DNA from: Stagonosporopsis chrysanthemi
Lineage: Eukaryota; Ascomycota; Dothideomycetes; Pleosporales; Didymellaceae
DNA: 64,000 nucleotides
Direction of reading: 5' to 3'
Assembly (NCBI GenBank): GCA_022560025.1
Contig: JAFISE010000030.1
Location: 186,001 to 250,000 of the forward strand
Under the pieces are notes generated by a model. The model searched no databases. It saw only the letters and a list, made by a program, of their open reading frames with translations, and was not told the DNA's origin. This document shows, piece by piece, positions 54,748 to 64,000 of this stretch. The translations under genes and the position numbers were made by a program. Within the stretch, counting starts at the first letter, position 1. Every line of letters starts with the position of its first letter.

Positions 54748-56410
54748 ATGAGGCTGCGACAGACGCTCATTCTCCTGCCCGCGCTGCAGGCACTCGCCCG
54801 GTCCACAGTCGCCGATGTCGACGAACGGCGTGTTGCTCGGGCAGCAGACCCGGCCTACACCAATGCCATCCCCGACCCGTCGCCCGCTGCTGCCAGTCCG
54901 GGCTCGTCCAAGGGCACCAAAGATGCGCCCGTCGATGGCTTCGACGGCAAGCCGCACGCCGGCCCGTACATCGACGACACGCCCACATCACACGACAAGA
55001 AGCCGGCCGTAGTCGAAGATCTGGGCACCGGCAAGAAGACCATCCCCGGCGCCACAGACTCCACCCTCGTCGGCGCCGAGAAGGAGGTGCTGGACGGCGA
55101 CAAGAGCGTCATGCAGGACCCGGACAGGAAGCTGGCGACCGGCAAAACGGGCGTCGAGGGCGGCGTCTCGGCAAAGGACAAGGAGCGCCTGGCGCACGAG
55201 GACAAGACGGGCTCGAAGAAGGAGCAGGTCCCAACATCGCCCAAGGAAGCCCCGCCGCTGCCTCACGGCGAGCAATCGCATTTGAAAGAGACAGCGCCCA
55301 CAGAGACGACGTCCTCACGCCTCGCCGGCGCCGTCGGCCTCGAGGTAAGCCTGAGTACTGTGATAGGCACCTCTGTCCAGCAACTGACCGCGTAGCAGAA
55401 ACCCACCGACCTGCCAGACTCGCCGCACGACGACGTCCCTCACCCGGTGCCAGACTCCCTCTCGAAAGCAGACCCGCTCGACACCACGCCCAAGACGACG
55501 ACCCCAGGCTCCATCATGCCCGACGAAGAGGCCGGCGGCGTTATCCAGCCCTTCCACTCCTTTGTACTTTCCTTCACAATGATTCTCTTCTCTGAAATCG
55601 GCGACAAGACCTTCCTCGTAGCCGCCTTGATGGCCATGCGTCACCCCCGCCTTGTCGTCTTCTCCGCCGCCTTCTCCGCTCTTGCCGTCATGACAGTACT
55701 GTCTGCTGTGCTCGGCCACGCCGTGCCAGCGTTCCTCTCGGAGCGCTTCACGCACTTGGCTGCCGCAATTCTTTTCTTGGCCTTCGGTGTGAAGCTGCTA
55801 CGCGAGGGCCTTGCAATGAGCCCTGATGACGGTGTTGGAGAGGAGATGCGCGAGGTGGAAGAGGAGCTCGAAGAGAAGGAGCAGCTTGCGCGCTCCAAGG
55901 GCCGTCGCAGGTCGTCCATCTCGCCTTACGCTCTCGAGTCCGGCCGCGTTCGACGCTCTCGATCCAACTCCAGGCTGCCTGCGCCTGCCCGGAGCCCCTC
56001 CACCTCGCCCGACCGCTCTCCATCTCCCCGCGGTACCTCTTTCGCTGGTGCCTTGAGCGGCATCAACAACCTTTTCTCCCTACTTCTCAGCCCCGCATGG
56101 GTGCAGACCTTCGTCATGACCTTCCTTGGAGAGTGGGGCGACCGCAGCCAGATCGCGACCGTCGCCATGGCTGCCGGCTCCGACTACTGGTGGGTCACTG
56201 CCGGTGCTACCGCTGGACACGCTCTCTGCACAGCGGGGGCTGTCATTGGCGGCCGCGCCATTGCTGGCAAGATCAGCATGCGCAATGGTAAGATAAGCAC
56301 TCCTCCATTTCAAGCCTCACAACTAACACTACACAGTCACTCTTGGCGGCGCCATTGCTTTCCTCGTTTTTGGCATCATCTACGCGTTCGAGACGTACTA
56401 CCACGAGTAA
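54748..56410 (+). CDS. GDT1: Gdt1-like Golgi Ca2+/Mn2+ transporter (UPF0016)
   Basis: Cation/proton antiporter of the TMEM165/Gdt1 family that supplies Ca2+ and Mn2+ to the Golgi lumen for glycosylation. Exons 54748-55344, 55399-56287 and 56337-56410 give 519 residues. The N-terminus is a signal peptide (MRLRQTLILLPALQALA), followed by a 240-residue hydrophilic luminal region, unusually long for the family. The two inverted family signatures E-x-G-D-K/R-S/T are FSEIGDKTFLVAALMA (residue about 264) and GEWGDRSQIATVAMA (about 443). Six helices are visible, with a charged central loop (EEMREVEEELEEKEQLARSK) followed by RS-rich sequence. The last exon supplies GGAIAFLVFGIIYAFE and ends HE. Confidence 0.92.
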
Positions 56411-58111
56411 AAGAACGCGCAAAATCTCACGTAACTGCATTGCACGGCGCTTGGATCGGCCTATGGATTGGTCTACTGTAATATGACATGCGCCCACGCG
56501 TCTGGACTTGTTGACATCTTCTTGTATCATTATTGTATCGGTGGTCTCCTTGAGGACCTGGACGGTATAGACGGGGTTTCAGGTGCACCAACCCGACCGA
56601 AAGCACCAGCGACCTGGATGGGTAAAATCACGCAGAATGGAATTGTTCAAATGTTTGCGCGAGTTTGATGACATGTTTGAAACAGGCCCACAGGTTTCAT
56701 GCGTACTACCGGCTTCCATGTTACCGAGACTGTGGGCTGCATCGGCACGCACGAAGCTCTCTCCAACGGAGGTTTTCTGGTTGTGACAGTTGTCTAGAGG
56801 GGTATGTTCAATCTGAAACCTGGTCAGATATGCAACAAACAACGTCCACCGCAACAATTGTGTCTACAGCCTCGTTTTTCAGCAATGCAAAAGAGCAGGT
56901 GCCTGTGCAGATCCCGATCCGGAGATCACGTGAGACCAACCATTATCTGGGCCCGGCCCACCGCCATCTTTTCTTTGTCCGCTGCCCTAACAGTCAACTC
57001 ACCCACACTCTGACAGCAAAGTGTTGGCCGCACAGGCACAATAGCAAAAAGCCCTCCAAGAAAAACAAAATCTCCTCTGCCTGCCAAGGTCAACACGAGG
57101 ACCAGCTATGCTTCGAGCGCGACGACATGTGCGGCATCGCTGTTGCCATCGACGCAGTATCGCCAGCTTTACAGCGGCAAAACTTCAATAAATACTAACA
57201 GCGAGCTGACAACACTTAACGTACGATTTGCAATATCTACACGAAGCGCAATGAGATCTGAATGGCCAAGAACACAACACCAGCCATTCTGGCGAGAAGA
57301 GATGGAATTCAAGAATAGCACTGGTCTGGTCCCTGGGCAAAGACTGGTTCGCTTCGGCAGCCTTGCACACTGGCTGGTCGCCCGGAACAAAGGATCGTCT
57401 TTGATTTACTGCTCTGGGAACATCCACACCTCTTTGGGACTACTCTTGCTCAAATGTGCAGCTGCCTCGTCCAAGAGGCATCGAAGCGCTTACCCAGCCG
57501 TTCGCTCAACAGGCTTCTGGGCCAACGGGCATGTCTAATCCGGAGTCTGGGGTCTCTAGACGCTCGCTAACAGGAGAACACGGCGAGCAGATCTGGTCGA
57601 CTTGCTTCTCTGGGAATGACTGTGTCTCTTCCTGGGTCCCTTGCGCTCGCGTGAGCCCCAGCCATGCAGGATAAGCTTTGCGGCGCCTACTGGATTTCTT
57701 TCGGAATGCCATGCCGAAGGGAATTTCCAAGTGTCCAGATGCTCGCTAATACGAGTACCTGACAGGGTGCTTCGTCGACTTGCCCACTCTAGGAACAGAT
57801 TTGCCTCTTTTGGGCTCTGAATCTGTCTTGTGCTCAGCCTCGTGGGTGAAGCCTCGTGGCACTTGCCGCCCAGGCCTTTCGCTAAGTCCCTGTTCTAACG
57901 GGTAAGTACACGGTACCTAGATGTTCAGCCGACTGAGTACACGGCGAGGTGAAGAGCTGGAGCAGCCTGAAGTCTTGTATACCAAGGTGTGAAGTGTTAT
58001 AAGATGTCTCTGTATTCTTCAATTGGAATGTTTCTCCAGAGTCAACCATCTTATAGCATTCTGTCCACCATCTCAGTCCACAACTAATTGTCTCACACCG
58101 CCCACTGCAAT
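56411..58111. other. Long intergenic region upstream of the peroxidase, with degenerate repeats
   Basis: About 1.7 kb without a supportable gene. From 57390 to 57960 a motif set recurs at spacings of about 180-200 bases: CTCTGGGAA at 57412 and 57608, CTCTAGGAA at 57787, GCTCGCTAA at 57562 and 57741. Confidence 0.5.
57390..57960. repeat. Degenerate tandem repeats of about 180-200 bases
   Basis: Three or so imperfect copies, judged from ordered shared words: GCTCGCTAA, GTCGACTTGC, CTCTGGGAA/CTCTAGGAA and a downstream CCTCTTTTGGG or CACCTCTTTGGG-like word. Identity between copies is low, and exact ends could not be set by eye. Confidence 0.5.
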
Positions 58112-59440
58112 ATGAAGCTATCACCGATCATCATCGGTGGCCTTGGAGCTTTGACTCTCCTCGAATGCACCTACGCATACCCTGGCATGGGACCAACCGT
58201 GCGTGAGATCGAGCAAAGAGTGCAAGAGAGGAAAGTAAGGCCTGGCTTCCAACGGGTGCCCACACACTCCCGCCGCCAGACTACCGTGGTCACAACCCCC
58301 ACCGAGGTCGAGGACCCCAACGCAGCTGAGGACGAAGCCGAGGACGAGGCTGAAGAGGCTGAAGATGAAGCCGACGACGTCCCCGTTCTCATCGGCGACA
58401 TCAAGGACGGCGGGAGGACCCCCGTCGGCCAAGCCATCGCCCGCATCCTCCTTGAGCAGGAAACTGGCCAGAGCAGCGAGGCTGGCTACAAAGCCCCCGG
58501 CAGCCTCAACTCCGCAGGTTGCAAAGCAGACACCTGCTGCGTGTGGTCCTACATCTCCGCCGAGCTCACCAAGCTCTTCAAGGGCCCTTCAGGCCGCTGC
58601 AACAAGATCGCCCGCGCCGCCATCCGCCTTGGCTTCCACGACGCCGGCCCCTGGAAGGAGGGCCTCGACTTCGGCGGCGCAGACGGTAGCATCATCCTCG
58701 CCAAAGAAGAGATCTCGCGCCCAGACAATCGGGGGCTGCAAGACATTGTGCGCACCCTGGGCGCCATGCAGCGCAAATACCAGCCCTACGGCGTCGGCGC
58801 CGCAGACCTGATCCAGTTTGCGTCGCAGCACGCCGTCGTCACCTGCCCGCTGGGCCCACGCATCCGCACGTTCGTCGGGCGCAAGGACTCGGCGCGCGCA
58901 AACGCAGACGGCCTCCTCCCCGGCGTCAACGACTCCGCAGACCAGCTCATCGCGCTGTTCAAGGCAAAGACTATCTCACCCCATGAACTCGTCGCACTCC
59001 TCGGCGCGCACACAGCCTCCCAGCAGTTCTTCGTCGATCCCCGCCGCAGGGGCGCGCCCCAGGACGGCACTCCTGTAAGCTTACCCCCCCCCCCCCCCAC
59101 CCCCCCCAAATACATACCATTTGCTAACAAACTGCCTCAGGGTGTCTGGGACACATTATTCTACAACCAAACGCTCGGCCTGGGGCCCATGCCCAAATCC
59201 GTGCTGCAATTCAAGAGCGACGTGGTGCTTGCGCAGGACCCGCGCACCGCCAAAGAATGGGCGGATTTCGGCCGCGGCACAGAGGGCCAGAGCCACTGGA
59301 ACGAGGACTACGCCTACAGCTATATCCGCCTGAGCTTGCTGGGCGTCAATAATATTAATGATTTGGTCGAGTGCACAAAGGTGTTGCCTGCGGCGACGCC
59401 GACGTTTCGCGGCGCGGGGGAGCTGTTGAAGGATGCGTAG
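58112..59440 (+). CDS. Secreted class II-type haem peroxidase
   Basis: Fungal secretory (ligninase-like) peroxidase that uses H2O2 to oxidise phenolics. Exons 58112-59074 and 59141-59440 give 420 residues. The signal peptide is MKLSPIIIGGLGALTLLECTYA. A pro-region holds an acidic stretch (AAEDEAEDEAEEAEDEADD, residues 71-89). The catalytic domain begins CKADTCCVWSYISAELTKLF; distal R172 and H176 are in AAIRLGFHDAG, the structural calcium site is GGADGSIIL, and the proximal haem ligand H300 is in HELVALLGAHTAS. The 66-base intron at 59075-59140 is C-rich with a CTAAC branch site and is a multiple of three without a stop. Whether it is a manganese, versatile or generic peroxidase cannot be decided. 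Confidence 0.9.
   Translation: MKLSPIIIGGLGALTLLECTYAYPGMGPTVREIEQRVQERKVRPGFQRVPTHSRRQTTVVTTPTEVEDPNAAEDEAEDEAEEAEDEADDVPVLIGDIKDGGRTPVGQAIARILLEQETGQSSEAGYKAPGSLNSAGCKADTCCVWSYISAELTKLFKGPSGRCNKIARAAIRLGFHDAGPWKEGLDFGGADGSIILAKEEISRPDNRGLQDIVRTLGAMQRKYQPYGVGAADLIQFASQHAVVTCPLGPRIRTFVGRKDSARANADGLLPGVNDSADQLIALFKAKTISPHELVALLGAHTASQQFFVDPRRRGAPQDGTPVSLPPPPPTPPKYIPFANKLPQGVWDTLFYNQTLGLGPMPKSVLQFKSDVVLAQDPRTAKEWADFGRGTEGQSHWNEDYAYSYIRLSLLGVNNINDLVECTKVLPAATPTFRGAGELLKDA
59075..59140 (+). other. In-frame 66-base intron with poly-C tract
   Basis: Donor GTAAGC, C runs of 15 and 8 (59084-59107), branch site TGCTAAC and acceptor CTCAG. Reading through would insert 22 residues (VSLPPPPPTPPKYIP...) without a stop. 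Confidence 0.85.
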
Positions 59441-60303
59441 GGACTCGGGAAGGGGGGGGGGAGACTTGGATTTTTGTTGGAGTTTTATATACCCTTGAGC
59501 TAGATTTCTTAATGCATTGCGGTAGATTTCATGTTGGTGTCGTTGCAGGTGTGCGTGGTGGTGGAGTGTGTCACGTGGAGTTAAGCTATGCCCGAATCAA
59601 GACCGTAGTTCGCACTACATCATGTTAGCTCGCACTACGTCGCTGTAGTACGCGCACTACACCACGCTATGGCCGGACTTGGAGATGTAGTGGGGCGCTG
59701 CACTGCGCCAAAAAAGTGTAGTGCGCTTACGACAGCGCGCTACGAAGGTGTAGTATACGCACTACACCGTACACTACACCCGCACTAAATCTCGGTGGGG
59801 AAGGCAGTACCCCCAGACAGACGGCGACGTTGTGGAGAGCACGCTGCGATGGCGAGTATACTCGCTCAAGGCTTGATGCGGGTGCGGTGATGGAGACAGC
59901 ATATCACGCGATACCGTATCGCTAATGCTCGATGCAGTGGAGGTATGCACTGCTCTCAAGCATAGCTCCCGGTCCAGTCGTGACCAACATTGTGATTCCT
60001 GTACGAAAGAGCTCGTTTCTTGTGGTCGATTAGATTAATCTATCACCCGCATCGAGTCTTCTGTGCGCGCTGTGATTTACTGCAGAATACTATTGGAACT
60101 CAGCTTTGATGGCCTAGAAAATAGATATTAGTAGAGACATGTCTGCACAAGACCGTTTAGTGAAGTTGGGGGAATCGTAGCCACCTTACAGATCTATTGT
60201 TCCCACAAGCGCGCTCCTTCCGTATACTACGAACCTGCGCATTTTCGGTTTTGGTATCTTCAACTCAGCATGCAGAACGAAACAACACACAACACGCACA
60301 CAT
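59441..60303. other. Intergenic with a cluster of CGCACTAC words
   Basis: 3' regions of two convergent genes. A patch at 59600-59800 is unusually rich in CGCACTAC and its reverse complement GTAGTGCG. Confidence 0.5.
59606..59790. repeat. Cluster of short direct and inverted CGCACTAC repeats
   Basis: CGCACTAC occurs about four times on the plus strand (TTCGCACTACAT, CTCGCACTACGT, GCGCACTACACC, ACGCACTACACC) and once inverted as GTGTAGTGCGCT after an A run. Additional ACTACACC and GTAGTG words lie between them. Confidence 0.75.
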
Positions 60304-63118
60304 CTACTCATCCATGTGCATAGCCGGCGCCTCAAGCTTCAGCTCCGCCAGGCTAGTCTGTCTTAACCTCGTCTTGATATCGTCCTGCTCAAGCCCAACC
60401 TCCTTGGTGCAGATCCACGTCGACGCATACATGTTAACCCTACATCTGTTAGCAAAGCGCCGCACAATCCACGAAGGAAAGGACACTCACCGGTCAATAC
60501 AACTGCCCGGCACCCTGACAGCCACCCTCTTGCAGCTAAACCCGTTCTCGCCAAATACCTTCAGGTACCACGGTTCCAGCCCTGCACTCCTCAGCATCAC
60601 GCGGCCCTTGACCTGCAGCGCGCGGTTGAGCGCGCGGATCTGTTTGACGGCCTGCGAGCCCGACGGCGGGAACCAGTCCATGCTGTCCATGACGACGACA
60701 ATCGTCAACGTCGAGGGCCGCATGCGCGCAATCACCTCGCTGATCTCGTCGGTGTGGATGCGCAGGCCGCTGAACGCGTTGGGCTTGCTGAGCTTGACGT
60801 GGCTGCGGGGCGAGAGGTACGTGGGGTGCGAGGTGGGGGTGTAGTGGCCCAGCAGCGTGAGGAGGTAGTAGTGGTTCTGTGTGCTGAGGAGGGTGGAGTT
60901 GATGACGGGCTCGAAGGTGTTGAGTACGTATTCGTAGATGGCGTTGCCGCTGGTTTGCTTCAGGGCTTCGTCCGAAGGCTCTTCGTGGAACGCCATGTAC
61001 TCATCCCCTGCGTCCTTGGTCTTGGTCTCGGAGAAGTCGGCCGTCTTGACAAAGTCGGCTTCGATGACGGCACGCTGCGCGGGTGGCACACCAAGAGCCT
61101 TCCAGAGCCACTTTTCGTTACCGAGGATACAATATGTGAGGATCTTGGAGTGGAGGACTGTTTTGATGCTGCGTTGCCAGATCTCGCGCTGCTCGTTGAG
61201 GGTTTGGGCCTCGCAGAGTTTCTTCACGTCTGAGGACATGCCGAGAAGGCGGAACAGCCAGCCTCCCATTGCCAGAGCGTTACCGGAACCGCCGGAGTAG
61301 TACAGTCCCTTTGATGAAGTCGAGAAGACAGACGGACCATTGTGGAGCCAGAACTGGAAGGCTTCGCTGGAGAGGTGGGGGCTGAGCTTCTGGATCAGGA
61401 TGCTCTTGAAGTCACCGTGCTTACCCTCGCCGAACAGTTTCCAGACATCTTGGTAGCCAAGAGCAGTAAAGGCGGCGACCTTGAGCTCGAGGAGATGGTT
61501 CTGAGATGGATTCAGGTCGACTGCATGCACTCGGCGTGGGTTTGCGAGACAGAAAGACAGGATGTTGTCGCCCGCAGAGCCAATGGCGAGGATAACATCG
61601 TTGGCTGTAGGCTTCAAGATGCGGTGATCGGCAACATCGTCTTCCCAGGTGAAGGCGTAGATGTAGGAGTTATTAAAGCGGGTGTGTTTGGAAAGCGCCG
61701 AGTCATAGTGGATACGCCAGTGGTGGTTCTGGTACCACGTAGCGGGCAGTGGGAGCGACGATTGTAGGTTGACAATCGCGGATTCGTACGCTTTCGAACG
61801 GACTTCGACATCGGCCTGTGCGGCGCCAGTCTGGAGATCAAGAGCGGAGAGGTAGGGAGACTCAGTCGCCGCAGCGTCGATCTCTGCCAGCTTCTGTGTT
61901 GATGCGCCGCTGTCTTTGCCACAACCGATCCAGATGTAGTATGGAAGCTTGATACCAGTGCCAAAGAAGTTGTTACGCGCGTTGACGCTAAGCACAGTAC
62001 CGAAGCGGTACTCAAGGTAGTCCTGCGGCCGGTCAGTCGATATTACTTCGAGACCAACAATTCACGTACCCTCCGGGCAGCCTCAAGGTTGACGCGATCG
62101 ATTTCGAACCACGTTCGCCAGAACACTCTCGATAGCCACATGCAATGGCGGTCGATGGCACCACCAATATAGTTCCGACCTCTGAAGTCGACCTGATTCT
62201 GCACATAAAAGTCCACAACACCTGCAACACCGTTGGGACTCAGAAGACTGTCGATCGAGTCGATCACGGGGTAGAACTCGGGGATCATCGAAAGAGCATA
62301 GCTCATAGTGACGAGCTCAGCTCCACCTGCGTCGGCGTTCTCATCGAGATCACGTACAGCCTGTCCTTGGACCTTATGTTGCTTGCGCTCATAGGCCTGT
62401 ACCTCGTGCTCGTGGAGACGGAAGGCGCGTGCGTCTTGGCAGATGACCTTGACGTTCGTCCAACCAAGGCGGGCAAACCGTTTGCGAGCCATCTCGCACA
62501 GACTTGGAGAGAGGTCGACGATGTCTGCTAATGTCAGCTCTATTGAATTCAACCCCTATGCTACTACGCACAAACTGCACAGAAGAATTCTGGGACTGAG
62601 ACGAAGCTGTTCATCTGCTCCACATTCCAGCCAGTACCGCCACCAATCTGCTGATGTCAGCTCCTGGCGTTTGCCTTCTGCGTGTGAAACTCACGTCAAC
62701 CCAAACCGGGCGCTGAGAGATCAAGCCAGCTTCAGCACGGTGCTTCATCTGTGCTGCCACAAGGCCCAGCATATCCTCGCGACCTTGAAGTAGCTGAACT
62801 CGAGTCGCATCGTAGACACCGGCCTGAGCTTTGTAGAAGCTCTCCTACGGAGAATTAGTGACCAACAGCTCATTAGAGCTAGTAGCTACGTACGAGAGCA
62901 TCCTGTTGGCTTCCAGTGCCATCGCCCGTGTGAGGCTTCAAAAAGCAGCCATATACGAACTTCAAATACGCCTCGAGGCTGCTTGGAGACGGCTCTGTTT
63001 TGTTCTTTGGCTTGAATGCAAAGATAAAGATAGTTGCAAGGAATAACCCAAGAACACCCAACGACAGAGTCAGCTGCTGGAAAGGATCCTGAGGAACGTA
63101 TGCTAGAACGTCAAGCAT
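60304..63118 (-). CDS. BTA1: Betaine lipid (DGTS) synthase, fused two-domain enzyme
   Basis: Makes diacylglyceryl-N,N,N-trimethylhomoserine, a phosphorus-free membrane lipid that replaces phosphatidylcholine, from diacylglycerol and S-adenosylmethionine at the ER. Six exons, 63118-62894, 62844-62695, 62647-62572, 62527-62070, 62022-60491 and 60439-60304, sum to 858 residues. The N-terminus has one membrane helix (LTLSLGVLGLFLATIFIFAF). Next comes the N-methyltransferase (BtaB-like) domain: VD/IGGGTGWNVEQM, DLSPSLCEMARKRF, VKVICQDARAF. The C-terminal BtaA-like aminocarboxypropyl-transferase half has VILAIGSAGDNILSFCLANP and HAVDLNPSQNHLLELK. Domain order (BtaB then BtaA) is the fungal one, the reverse of the algal enzyme. 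A start at the upstream Met, 63361, is less likely. Confidence 0.93.
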
Positions 63119-64000
63119 GGCGGCGGATATGTACAAGAAGACGACAACAAGAATGGTCAGAGAACACAAAAATAAACAGAGAAGATATAATGAGGGGTTA
63201 AATGGAGGGGCGTTCCGAAGCACATTCCGACTTCGGTTCGTCACAGCCCTGGCCCACATGATGCTAGAGAATGATACATGCGCAAGGCCTCGCACTGATA
63301 CATGATGAGGCTTGCCAGCCAATGGAGCGAGACACATGGCGAGGTGATCTGAAAGCGGCATAACAGCCCTTGTATCAAGCGAGCATCAAAGGCAGCAGGC
63401 AAGGTACGCTTGACTATCGCTGGCGGCGGCTATGCAGGGATAGATTGAACCGAGCAAATCTCCAGATTTGCGGGGAGCAGTAGCCTCTAAGCAGCCTATG
63501 AGGTCGAAGCTTGGGTACTCGTGGACGAGGCATGCTTGGTGTTGAGGTTCTGGAGTTGAGGCGTATCGTTGCTCTGGGAGCCAATGAGAAGCAGAGCTTC
63601 CAAACGTGCTAACTTCGCGCAAAACGCAGGGACGACGAGTTGTCGACGATCAAAAGCGTCGAACGTGACTCGTAGGCGGCGTCACAGAAGGCAATGACAC
63701 GACGACCAACAGTCGCTGCGACCTGCCTGTCTCTTTGATGGTGTCGGGACGATTCGGCCGTGACTTGCTGCTGGACTGCTGAGGAAAGATCGCTACGAGG
63801 CTGGTTAAGCAAGCCGGCAGAACTGATTCGGCAGAAAGGACGGGGATTCAGAGAAACTGTAGATCGAATCTGAGTATGAATGCAGCTCACCCAGCCATGA
63901 CCATCGCCGTGCCGCCTCTGAGGGTGACCAAGCTGGTGTCGTTTTGTGCCCATCAGGTGCGAGCTGAAGACTAGCTCTGGTTAATGTATCAGTAAATCAT
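63119..64000. other. Upstream of BTA1 to window end, no supported gene
   Basis: Open frames on both strands are short and motif-free. The region holds the BTA1 leader and promoter; no phosphate-response CACGTG box was noticed in the first 300 bases. Confidence 0.45.

Noticed and set aside
1..64000. tRNA, rRNA, CRISPR, transposase or secondary-metabolite core genes
   Set aside because: I looked for tRNA B-box words, spaced direct repeats, transposase catalytic motifs and large synthase motifs and saw none; the repeats found are tandem or short dispersed words without CRISPR-like spacing.

Overview
This is nuclear DNA of a filamentous ascomycete (Pezizomycotina), most likely a Dothideomycete. 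Genes are protein-coding, lie on both strands and are usually 0.5-2 kb apart. Introns are short (about 45-125 bases) with GTRNGT donors and CTAAC-type branch sites, and the coding regions are GC-rich. The order assignment rests on gene content and protein style and is an inference. There is no sign of bacterial operons, CRISPR, rRNA, tRNA, a transposase or a secondary-metabolite cluster.

Layout. 0-8 kb: an HpcH/HpaI-type aldolase, part of a single-pass membrane protein, and a major-facilitator transporter. 7.5-13 kb: oligoribonuclease and the DNA polymerase alpha catalytic subunit, head to head over a short promoter with MCB/SCB-like cell-cycle sites. 13.5-21.4 kb: an unknown LPLEIR-type protein, the glutamine-rich Def1-like RNA polymerase II degradation factor, and an unknown protein divergent from it. 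22-27.4 kb: a small glyoxalase-fold protein whose intron is a run of about 80 G, a HAD phosphatase and an aldo/keto reductase. 27.9-30.1 kb: a two-TM protein and a SERAC1-like hydrolase, head to head with starts 109 bases apart. 30.8-33.4 kb: Fe-S assembly factor ISA2 divergent from kynureninase. 34.5-35.8 kb: a secreted BYS1/thaumatin-like protein with a chitin-binding hevein domain. 37-39 kb: TFIIB divergent from ATP synthase subunit h. 40.8-47.3 kb: a large DUF1765 protein, a BTB protein that appears to use a GC-AG intron, and an unknown protein. 47.5-51.2 kb: pantothenate kinase and an unknown Cys-motif protein. 51.3-56.4 kb: a TRF/Taz1-like telomere-binding protein divergent from a Gdt1-like Ca2+/Mn2+ transporter. 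58.1-59.4 kb: a secreted class II-type haem peroxidase. 60.3-63.1 kb: the fused betaine-lipid synthase BTA1.

Most genes are core eukaryotic functions: replication, transcription, Fe-S clusters, NAD and CoA synthesis, ATP synthase, telomere, ion homeostasis and membrane lipid. The lifestyle-related ones are the BYS1-chitin-binding protein and the peroxidase. I assembled the multi-exon models by hand; in every completed model the exon lengths sum to a multiple of three and family motifs continue across the junctions. I found no convincing new multi-gene system. The least ordinary items are the poly-G intron, the hydrolase/membrane-protein pair, the BYS1-hevein fusion, the divergent telobox protein and several unexplained repeat patches.
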